Of a DNA stretch of 13,636 nucleotides, positions 1-5,432 are shown piece by piece; position 1 is the first letter of the stretch; every line of letters starts with the position of its first letter. The position numbers were made by a program, and so were the translations under genes. Origin of the DNA: Acidobacteriota bacterium (lineage in GTDB: Bacteria; Acidobacteriota; Terriglobia; Terriglobales; Acidobacteriaceae); assembly GCA_021781075.1 (NCBI GenBank), contig JAJXXN010000301.1:1-13636 (forward strand). Reading direction: 5' to 3'. Under the pieces are notes generated by a model. It ran no database searches. It saw only the letters and a program-made list of their open reading frames with translations, and was not told the origin of the DNA.

Positions 1-1164
1 CCAGGAGCGCATGGCGTGCGACTGCACGAGCCGATACGCGTCCTCGCGCAACATGCCGGCCTCGGCAAGGTCGAGCAAAAGTTGCCCGCTGAAGATCAGT
101 CCGCCAGTGGATTCGAGATTCTTCTTCATGCGCTCGGGGTAAACCAGCAGGCGGTCGATCAAATCGGCCGCCTTGGCCAGCAGGTAATCCACAAGGATTG
201 TCGAATCGGGGAAGATGACGCGCTCGACGGACGAGTGCGAGATGTCGCGCTCGTGCCAGAGGGCGATGTTTTCAAAGGCCGCCTGTGCGTTGCCGCGCAG
301 TACGCGCGCCAGGCCGCTGATCTGCTCGCTGGTGATGGGATTCTTCTTGTGCGGCATGGCCGAGGAGCCTTTTTGCTTCTCGCTGAAGTACTCCTGCGCC
401 TCGCGCACCTCGGTGCGTTGCAGGTGGCGCACCTCGACGGCGATCTTGTCGAGTGTGCTGCCGATTAATGCCAGCGTGCTGATGTAGGCGGCGTGGCGGT
501 CGCGCTGGATGACCTGCGTGGCCACGGGGGCCGGCTTCAATCCAAGCCGCGCGCAAATCCGCTCTTCATGCCCGGGTTTCAAATGCCCAAAGGTCCCCAC
601 CGCGCCGGAGAGCTTGCCGATGCGCAGGTCTTCAGCGGCGGCGTCAAAGCGGGCCAAGTTGCGCTCCATCTCGGCATACCAGTTGAGCAGCTTCAAGCCA
701 AATGTGGTCGGCTCGGCGTGGATGCCATGCGTGCGGCCGATGGTTGGCGTGTGCTTGAACTCGATGGCGCGGCGCTTGAGGACGGCGATGAATGCAACCA
801 TCCCCTCGCGGATCAACGCCGAGGCCTGCTTGATCTGGAGCGCCTGCGCGGTATCCACAATGTCGTTGGAGGTGAGCCCGTAATGCAGCCAACGCGAATG
901 TTCGCCAAGGTTTTTGGCCTTCAGCGATTCAGCCACGGCGGTGGTGAAGGCGATGACGTCGTGGCGGACCTCGGCTTCGATCTCGTGGATGCGATTGACG
1001 GAGAAGCTGGCCTCGCTGGCAATCACGCGCGCGGATTCAGCGGGGATGACGCCGGCTTCGGCGAGGACAGTGCTGGCGGCGGACTCGACCTGAAGCCAGC
1101 AGCGGTATTTGTTCTCCTCGGTCCAGAGGGCGCCCATTTGCGGCCGTGTGTAGCGATCGATCAC
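1..1164 (-). CDS. purB: Adenylosuccinate lyase, C-terminal end outside window
   Basis: Cytosolic enzyme of purine synthesis. It splits SAICAR to AICAR plus fumarate and adenylosuccinate to AMP plus fumarate. The 388 visible residues align along the family from IDRYTRPQM at the start. The fumarase/aspartase-superfamily signature GSSAMPHKKNP is at about residues 266-276 and carries the catalytic serine loop; TSNDIVDTA and the GRTHGIHAEPTTFG stretch are also present. Family members are about 430 residues, so roughly 40-50 are missing beyond the left edge. I chose the GTG at 1164 because GGAG lies 5 nt upstream and the protein begins exactly where the family does. The glutaredoxin-like gene ends 14 bp upstream, so the two are probably co-transcribed. 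Identification is by recognisable motifs and is firm. Confidence 0.96.
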   Translation of the reverse strand, partial: MIDRYTRPQMGALWTEENKYRCWLQVESAASTVLAEAGVIPAESARVIASEASFSVNRIHEIEAEVRHDVIAFTTAVAESLKAKNLGEHSRWLHYGLTSNDIVDTAQALQIKQASALIREGMVAFIAVLKRRAIEFKHTPTIGRTHGIHAEPTTFGLKLLNWYAEMERNLARFDAAAEDLRIGKLSGAVGTFGHLKPGHEERICARLGLKPAPVATQVIQRDRHAAYISTLALIGSTLDKIAVEVRHLQRTEVREAQEYFSEKQKGSSAMPHKKNPITSEQISGLARVLRGNAQAAFENIALWHERDISHSSVERVIFPDSTILVDYLLAKAADLIDRLLVYPERMKKNLESTGGLIFSGQLLLDLAEAGMLREDAYRLVQSHAMRSW

Positions 1165-1178
1165 GTGTGCTCCAATTG

Positions 1179-1436
1179 TCAGTTGGTTTGTAGGCCCAGG
1201 CGTTGTTGCAATTCCTCATACAGCAGGCCCATGCCGGGCCGGTAGGGTTGGAACCACTCGCCGTTGATGACCAGTTGCGGAACGGCGCGCTTGCCCACGC
1301 GGCGCAAAAGCTCTGCCTCGGCCTCCGCGTCGTGATCCACGTTGATAACCGTGTATGCGATGCTGTGTGAATCCAAAAACCGCTTGGCCGCTCGGCAATC
1401 CCCGCACCAGTCACTGGCGTACATTTTGATTTCCAT
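1179..1436 (-). CDS. Glutaredoxin-like thiol-disulfide oxidoreductase (CGDC type)
   Basis: An 85-residue thioredoxin-fold protein of the glutaredoxin/NrdH/mycoredoxin size class. It begins with the beta strand MEIKMYAS, followed by the redox motif W-C-G-D-C (Cys11 and Cys14). It has the cis-proline V-P pair (52-53) that closes the active site and a C-terminal helix. Both cysteines are kept, so a dithiol mechanism is possible. The Gly-Asp pair between them differs from the Pro-Tyr of classic glutaredoxins and is closer to mycoredoxin-like proteins; the true electron donor cannot be told. It sits 14 bp upstream of purB in the same direction. The ATG at 1436 has no strong ribosome site; Met5 is a possible alternative start. 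Confidence 0.85.
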   Translation of the reverse strand: MEIKMYASDWCGDCRAAKRFLDSHSIAYTVINVDHDAEAEAELLRRVGKRAVPQLVINGEWFQPYRPGMGLLYEELQQRLGLQTN

Positions 1437-1522
1437 ACAGTTCTATTTTACTACTGTGCGAAATCAGCGGGCCTAGTGCATTGGACGAAACCAGCGCGGT
1501 TGACGCTGCTACGATGGGCAAT

Positions 1523-2014
1523 ATGACAGCGGATGAATTGAAAAAGATGCTCGGGCTTGAAGCGCACCCAGTTGAGGGCGGGGCGTTCAGGCGCACGTAT
1601 GAATCACGGGAGCGCGTTACAACAGCGCGCGGGGAGCGGTTTGCCGGGACGGCCATTTACTACCTGCTGGAGCCGGGAACCTTCTCGGAGATGCATCTGC
1701 TGGAGTCGGACGAGCTTTATCACTTTTATCTGGGCGCAGCGGTGGAAATGCTGCAATTGTGGCCCGATGGAAGCACACGCGTGGCGCGGCTGGGGCAGAA
1801 GCTGTCGGCAGGCGAGCAGGTTCAACTGCTGGTCCCCGCGGGCGTTTGGCAGGGGACACGGCTGATTGATGAGGACGACGGAAGTTTTGCGCTGATGGGC
1901 TGCACACTGGTTCCCGGCTTCGATTTTGCCGATTACAAAAATGCCAGCGCGGAAGAGCTGATTGCGAAGTGGCCGGCAGAGGCAGAGCGAATCAGAAAGT
2001 TGACGCGAAGTTAG
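1523..2014 (+). CDS. Cupin superfamily protein (DUF985 / Cupin_5 type)
   Basis: A 163-residue single-domain cupin. Typical features of the family are the N-terminal helix LKKMLGLEAHP, the VEGGAFRRTYES turn, the strand AIYYLLEPGTFSEMH and the following LESDELYHFYLG. The last two supply the His/Glu-type metal-binding positions of the small beta barrel. The later LVPAGVWQGTRL and GCTLVPGFDFADY segments complete the fold. The substrate is unknown; the family is broadly annotated and I do not assign a reaction. An open frame extends upstream to a TTG at 1481, but the family starts at MTADELKK, so I used the ATG at 1523. A second ATG at 1514 cannot be excluded, and neither has a strong ribosome site. 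The stop codon overlaps that of convergent tadA. Confidence 0.85.
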   Translation: MTADELKKMLGLEAHPVEGGAFRRTYESRERVTTARGERFAGTAIYYLLEPGTFSEMHLLESDELYHFYLGAAVEMLQLWPDGSTRVARLGQKLSAGEQVQLLVPAGVWQGTRLIDEDDGSFALMGCTLVPGFDFADYKNASAEELIAKWPAEAERIRKLTRS

Positions 2015-2457
2015 CGGCGCTCTTTGAAAAAGGCCTTGAGCAACTCGCTTGATTCATCAGCCATCAAGCCGGATTCAACGCTCATTTGATGGTTTAACTT
2101 TTCGTGATTAATCACTGAGAGCACGGATCCTGCCGCGCCGGCCTTGGGGTCGGGGGCGGCATAGACCAGGCGGTCAATGCGTGCGTGAATCAACGCCCCG
2201 GCGCACATGGCACAGGGCTCAAGCGTGGCATAGACAGTGCAGCCGTTGAGACGGTGGTTGCCAACAGCGCGGGCAGCCTCGCGAATTGCAACAATCTCGG
2301 CGTGGGCCGTGGGGTCGTTGTCGCGCAGGGTGCGGTTCTGCCCGCTGGCGATGACGACGCCTTCGCGGAGAACTATGGCACCGATGGGGACCTCGCCGGC
2401 ATCGGCAGCGATCCGGGCCAGCGCAAGGGCGAGTTCGATTGCTTCGCGGTCGGTCAT
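2011..2457 (-). CDS. tadA: tRNA-specific adenosine-34 deaminase
   Basis: Deaminates the wobble adenosine of tRNA-Arg(ACG) to inosine, an essential step in reading CGN codons in most bacteria. The 148-residue protein has the full zinc-dependent cytidine/deoxycytidylate deaminase site. His52-Ala-Glu54 carries the first zinc ligand and the catalytic glutamate, and Pro81-Cys82-Ala-Met-Cys85 the other two zinc ligands. The N-terminal GEVPIGAIVL and the C-terminal FFKERR helix end are typical of TadA rather than of free-base deaminases. Its ATG overlaps the TGA of aguA as ATGA, so translation is probably coupled and it is the last gene of the putrescine operon. Its last 4 bp overlap the end of the convergent cupin gene. 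Confidence 0.95.
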   Translation of the reverse strand: MTDREAIELALALARIAADAGEVPIGAIVLREGVVIASGQNRTLRDNDPTAHAEIVAIREAARAVGNHRLNGCTVYATLEPCAMCAGALIHARIDRLVYAAPDPKAGAAGSVLSVINHEKLNHQMSVESGLMADESSELLKAFFKERR

Positions 2458-3542
2458 ATTTTTGCCGCCGGCTGCTGCTGCGTCATGCAGTGCAGAGCGC
2501 CGAGGCCCCAGATGAAATCGACACAGTGGATGCCGATGACTTCACGCGTGGGGAAAAGCTCGGCGAGGATTTCGAGGGCGCGGCGGTCATTTTTGTCGTT
2601 GAAGGTCGGGACCAGCACACAATTGTTCGCGATGTAGAAGTTGGCGTAACTGGCCGGGAGCCTGCGGCCCTCAAAGATGAGGGGGCGCGGCATGGGCAGT
2701 TCGACAATCGTCCACTGGCGGCCGCGTGGAGTGCGCGATTGCTTGAGGCGGACAAGGTTCTCCGCCAGCGGCGCGTGGTTTTCGTCGCTCGTGTCGGGCT
2801 CGACGGCGGTGAGGATGGTCTCGGGCGCAACAAAACGTGTGATGTCGTCGATGTGCCCGTGTGTGTCATCGCCGGCAGTGCCGCGGTTGAGCCAGATGAC
2901 CTGTTGGATGCCGAGATGGTTGTGGAAAGCCTGTTCAAGTTGTTCGCGGCCCACTCCAGGGTTGCGTTGTTGCACTTCGCTCAACAGGCACTCTTCGGTG
3001 GTCAACAAACTCCCGTGGCCGTTCACGTCGATGGAGCCGCCTTCGAGGACCAGGCGATGCGTGCGGCCGTTGGCGAGTTGAACGGCTGGCTGCCACGCGG
3101 CAAGCCCAAGTTTTTTTGCGATGCGCGCGGGGAGCTGGTCGTCGAGTTTCCAGTCGGAGTACTTGGCCCAGGCGTTGAATCGCCAATCGGTGATGGCGAG
3201 CGAACCTTCGGCGTTTTTGACGAAGAGGGGGCCCGAGTCGCGCGTCCAAACGCGGTTGGTGGGCCAGCGATGAAATCGTACACGGGTGAGGTCGACGGAG
3301 TTGCGGGCAAGAATGTTTTTGGCGCGGAGTTCAGCCGCGCGGTCGCCGAGGATGATTTCAACGCGTTCGGATTGCGCAAGGAGGCGAACGATCTCGGCGT
3401 AGACCCACGGGATGGCCGCGAATTTGCCCGGCCAGTCGGTCGCGTTATGCGGCCACGCAATCCAAGTGGCATCGTGCGGCTCCCACTCGGCGGGCATGCG
3501 GAAGCCGGCGGCTGTTTGCGGGTTGTTGGCGGGGTTTTTCAT
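2454..3542 (-). CDS. aguA: Agmatine deiminase (peptidyl-arginine-deiminase-fold)
   Basis: Hydrolyses agmatine to N-carbamoylputrescine and ammonia. The protein has 362 residues from the ATG at 3542, the usual length. Visible family marks are GFRMPAEWEPHDATWIAWPHN near the N terminus (14-34), RDSGP (101-105), EGGSIDVNG (167-175), HGHIDD with the catalytic histidine (230), and the nucleophilic cysteine 352 in LHCMTQQQP near the C terminus. The usual glycine run before the cysteine reads GLGA, a small departure. A GTG at 3590 overlaps the aguB stop as GTGA and would add 16 residues, but that stretch is built on a heptamer repeat and matches nothing at the family N terminus, so I prefer the ATG. 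It lies between aguB and tadA and feeds its product to AguB. Confidence 0.94.
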   Translation of the reverse strand: MKNPANNPQTAAGFRMPAEWEPHDATWIAWPHNATDWPGKFAAIPWVYAEIVRLLAQSERVEIILGDRAAELRAKNILARNSVDLTRVRFHRWPTNRVWTRDSGPLFVKNAEGSLAITDWRFNAWAKYSDWKLDDQLPARIAKKLGLAAWQPAVQLANGRTHRLVLEGGSIDVNGHGSLLTTEECLLSEVQQRNPGVGREQLEQAFHNHLGIQQVIWLNRGTAGDDTHGHIDDITRFVAPETILTAVEPDTSDENHAPLAENLVRLKQSRTPRGRQWTIVELPMPRPLIFEGRRLPASYANFYIANNCVLVPTFNDKNDRRALEILAELFPTREVIGIHCVDFIWGLGALHCMTQQQPAAKI

Positions 3543-3552
3543 AAAAAATATT

Positions 3553-3580
3553 CGGTCCCGGGTCCTGATTCCCAATTCCC
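3553..3580 (-). repeat. Four tandem degenerate heptamers (GGGAMYY type)
   Basis: Read on the minus strand, four contiguous 7-base units are GGGAATT, GGGAATC, AGGACCC and GGGACCG. They fill the aguB-aguA junction, between the aguB stop and the preferred aguA ATG. Related units occur at 7899-7928 and 7993-8006. Confidence 0.55.
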
Positions 3581-3586
3581 TGCCGG

Positions 3587-4495
3587 TCACTCGCTGCCAA
3601 AGCGTTTGGTGATGCCGCTGTACGCATCGATCCGCCGGTCGCGCAGGAAGGGCCAGTGGCGGCGCGCTTCTTCAACCAGCGCGGGATCAATTTCGCAGAC
3701 GAGGGTTTCTTCCTCGGTGTGCGAGGCTTTGGCGATGATACGGCCGTAAGGGTCGGCAAGAAAGCTCCCGCCCCAGAACTCGATTCCCTGGCCTTCGGTT
3801 TTTGTGCCGAGGGCTTCGCCGTGCTCGTGCCCTACGCGGTTGATGGCAGCGACGAAGAGACCATTGGCGATGGAATGCGAACGCTGGATGGTTTGCCAGG
3901 CTTCGTATTGTGCGGTGCCATACTCGGCTTTCTCAGCCGGGTGCCAGCCAATGGCGGTGGGGTAAAAGAGAATCTCCGCGCCTTCAAGCGCCGTGAGCCG
4001 CGCGCCTTCGGGATACCACTGGTCCCAGCAGACGAGCGTGCCGATGCGGGCCTGCGGTGTGTCAACCGCCTTGAAGCCGAGGTCGCCGGGGGTGAAGTAG
4101 AACTTCTCGTAGTAGAGCGGGTCGTCTGGGATGTGCATCTTGCGATAGACGCTCAAAACCGCGCCATCGGGCCCGAATGTCACTGCCGTATTGTGATAAA
4201 GCCCTGCGGCGCGGCGCTCGAAGAGCGAGGCGATGATTGTGGTTCCGGTCTCGCGCGCCACAGCGGCAATGCGCGCCGTCTCCGCCCCGGGAATCGAGAC
4301 GGCGAGATCGAAGAAGAGATGCTCCTCGCGCTGGCAAAAATATTGCGCGCAAAAAAGCTCCGGCAGGCAGACAATCTTCGCGCCTATTGCCGCCGCTTCG
4401 CGGGCCTTGTCGAGCGCGCGAGCAAGGTTGGCCTCGTGATCGGCGCCCATGCGCATTTGGATGAGCGCGATTTTGAATTTTTCTCTCCGCCTCAT
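3587..4495 (-). CDS. aguB: N-carbamoylputrescine amidase (nitrilase superfamily)
   Basis: Hydrolyses N-carbamoylputrescine to putrescine, CO2 and ammonia in the cytosol. The 302-residue protein shows the nitrilase-superfamily triad: Glu46 in CLPELF, Lys119 in YRKMHIPDD, and Cys156 in LVCWDQWYPE. The stretch FTPGDLGFKAVDT and the C-terminal WPFLRDRRIDAY are characteristic of the AguB branch, which separates it from beta-ureidopropionase and other omega-amidases. The ATG at 4495 has an AAGGGA ribosome site at good distance. It follows pdaD by 76 bp that hold a strong hairpin, and its TGA overlaps a potential GTG of aguA. Sitting between the decarboxylase and the deiminase genes makes the putrescine assignment secure. 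Confidence 0.95.
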   Translation of the reverse strand: MRRREKFKIALIQMRMGADHEANLARALDKAREAAAIGAKIVCLPELFCAQYFCQREEHLFFDLAVSIPGAETARIAAVARETGTTIIASLFERRAAGLYHNTAVTFGPDGAVLSVYRKMHIPDDPLYYEKFYFTPGDLGFKAVDTPQARIGTLVCWDQWYPEGARLTALEGAEILFYPTAIGWHPAEKAEYGTAQYEAWQTIQRSHSIANGLFVAAINRVGHEHGEALGTKTEGQGIEFWGGSFLADPYGRIIAKASHTEEETLVCEIDPALVEEARRHWPFLRDRRIDAYSGITKRFGSE

Positions 4496-4521
4496 AATTC
4501 CCTTCCACCCCCATCGTACAG

Positions 4522-4551
4522 GCGGCCAACCCTCAGGCGAGGATTGGCCGC
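4522..4551 (-). promoter_or_regulatory. Intercistronic hairpin between pdaD and aguB
   Basis: Minus-strand RNA can form a 13-pair stem with a 4-nt GCCU loop. Arms GCGGCCAA and UUGGCCGC are perfect, then one U-G wobble, then CCUC with GAGG. On the plus strand that position is a C/A mismatch, so the stem is complete only in operon RNA. There is no U tract after it, so a simple intrinsic terminator is unlikely. An attenuator, processing or stability element is possible. It ends 26 nt before the aguB start. Confidence 0.7.
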
Positions 4552-4571
4552 GGGTTGTTTCGGCGCGCCGC

Positions 4572-5123
4572 TTATTTTTCGTCGAGAATCAGCACTGCGG
4601 CGGCGATGGTCGTGGTCCAAAGGCCGCGCTTGTCGCCCACAGCCGACTGCGTGACGTTCGAGGTGCGGACGATTTTGTTGGAGATGCGGTAGATCTCCTT
4701 TTTCTCGTCCCAACTCGTGTCCGGGTTAAAATCCACATCGAGGGTGGTGGCCAGCATCTCGGCAGCCAGCTCCTCGGCGTACTCGCCGGCCTGTTCTTCG
4801 GTCTCGCCGAAGCTGTGGTGCTCGCTGAGGTAGCCGTAGGTGTTGCGGTCGGCGGGGATGGCGACGCCGATGCTTGAGACGCAAAGCCGGTGCGCTTCAC
4901 GGGTGGAGTTCTCGGCAATGACGGCAAAGACGACCTCGCCGTCGTTCAGATACTTTTGGCCTTCCTTGCGCGAAACAATCTTGCATTGCGGCGGGAAGAT
5001 GGATGAAACGCGGACGAGGTTCTGCGAGGCTATGCCCGCGTCACGCAGCGCCAGCTCAAATGAAGTCAGGCGCTCCTTGTGTTTGCCCACACCCTTGGTG
5101 AAGAATAGCTTCTTCGGCACCAT
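4572..5123 (-). CDS. pdaD: Pyruvoyl-dependent arginine decarboxylase proenzyme
   Basis: Decarboxylates arginine to agmatine, the first step of the agmatine route to putrescine. The 183-residue protein is the family's usual size. It starts with MVPKKLFFTKGVG and carries the self-cleavage site in NLVRVSSIFPP. By analogy with the archaeal enzyme, the chain would split between Ser40 and Ser41, and Ser41 would become the pyruvoyl group of the alpha chain. EEQAGEYAEELAAEML and the C-terminal GLWTTTIAAAVLILDE are also family-typical. The open frame runs upstream to 5216, but the family start and the GGGA ribosome site favour the ATG at 5123. It is the first gene of the minus-strand operon, behind its own promoter and leader hairpin. 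The pdaD symbol is borrowed from the archaeal gene. Confidence 0.93.
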   Translation of the reverse strand: MVPKKLFFTKGVGKHKERLTSFELALRDAGIASQNLVRVSSIFPPQCKIVSRKEGQKYLNDGEVVFAVIAENSTREAHRLCVSSIGVAIPADRNTYGYLSEHHSFGETEEQAGEYAEELAAEMLATTLDVDFNPDTSWDEKKEIYRISNKIVRTSNVTQSAVGDKRGLWTTTIAAAVLILDEK

Positions 5124-5171
5124 GCTTTTTCCCAATTTCGATGTACCCTCCGTGGCTCGTGACAGTAGTTT

Positions 5172-5199
5172 GGGGAGGCAGGAAAAATCCCGCCTCCCC
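5172..5199 (-). promoter_or_regulatory. Leader hairpin upstream of pdaD
   Basis: In minus-strand RNA, GGGGAGGC pairs with GCCUCCCC, followed by a G-U wobble, GGA with UCC, and a UUUU loop. That is 12 continuous pairs. On the plus strand the wobble position is an A/C mismatch. The hairpin lies 48 nt before the pdaD start and, if the promoter at 5205-5232 is right, near the very 5' end of the transcript. It repeats the architecture of the hairpin at 4522-4551. Confidence 0.7.
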
Positions 5200-5204
5200 G
5201 CAAA

Positions 5205-5232
5205 AGTGTAACGCATTTTGGAGGGATTTTAA
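5205..5232 (-). promoter_or_regulatory. Candidate sigma-70-like promoter of the putrescine operon
   Basis: On the minus strand, TACACT (5210-5205) resembles a -10 box. TTAAAA (5232-5227) is a 4-of-6 match to a -35 box, with 16 bp between them. Transcription would begin next to the leader hairpin. The -35 is weak, so this is a prediction only. Confidence 0.4.
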
Positions 5233-5355
5233 GTTATTTTCGCCAGAATTTGTAAAATCGTCGGCAGCCCCTCGGGCACGCCGGGATTTCGACCCAAAAA
5301 CGCACACAATACCATGCTGGGCGCACCTTCGCGCCATGTGACGGCCAACGTTGCA

Positions 5356-5393
5356 GGCCTTGAATGTGAGGTGGTAGCCTCAATTGTTCGGCC
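5356..5393 (+). promoter_or_regulatory. Nested inverted repeat in the icd leader
   Basis: TGAGG (5367-5371) pairs with CCTCA (5378-5382) around a 6-nt loop. Outside this, GAA (5362-5364) pairs with TTC (5387-5389) and GGCC (5356-5359) with GGCC (5390-5393), leaving a small internal loop and a bulge. It ends 39 nt before the icd start. It could be an operator or an mRNA structure; the stem is broken, so confidence is limited. Confidence 0.35.
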
Positions 5394-5432
5394 AAACTTC
5401 GAGCGAATACCAGACAAGGACAAAGCGCAATC

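Larger units (their letters stand above)
5124..5432. other. Divergent intergenic region between pdaD and icd
   Basis: 309 bp without a convincing gene. It holds the pdaD leader hairpin (5172-5199), a candidate minus-strand promoter (5205-5232), and a nested inverted repeat in the icd leader (5356-5393). A TAAAAT box on the plus strand at 5253-5258 has no good -35 partner, so the icd promoter is not located. The icd ribosome site may be AAGGA at 5416-5420, 12 nt from the ATG, which is rather far. Confidence 0.6.

Noticed and set aside
493..1245. Plus-strand open frame of 250 codons opposite purB
   Set aside because: Antisense to purB, which has its full signature on the other strand.
1500..1524. 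TTGACG and CAATAT as a promoter for the cupin gene
   Set aside because: The spacing is only 13 bp and the second box overlaps the start codon, so it cannot serve as drawn.
2104..2115. Palindrome GTGATTAATCAC inside tadA
   Set aside because: It resembles the dyad half-sites but has N4 spacing and lies in the coding region near the 3' end, far from any start. Probably chance.
2439..3749. Plus-strand open frame of 436 codons opposite aguA and tadA
   Set aside because: It is antisense to two well-identified enzymes with catalytic motifs and shows no recognisable domain. Long antisense frames are expected at this GC content.
3656..4654. Plus-strand open frame of 332 codons opposite aguB
   Set aside because: It mirrors the coding strand of the nitrilase gene. 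No domain, signal peptide or plausible ribosome site supports it.
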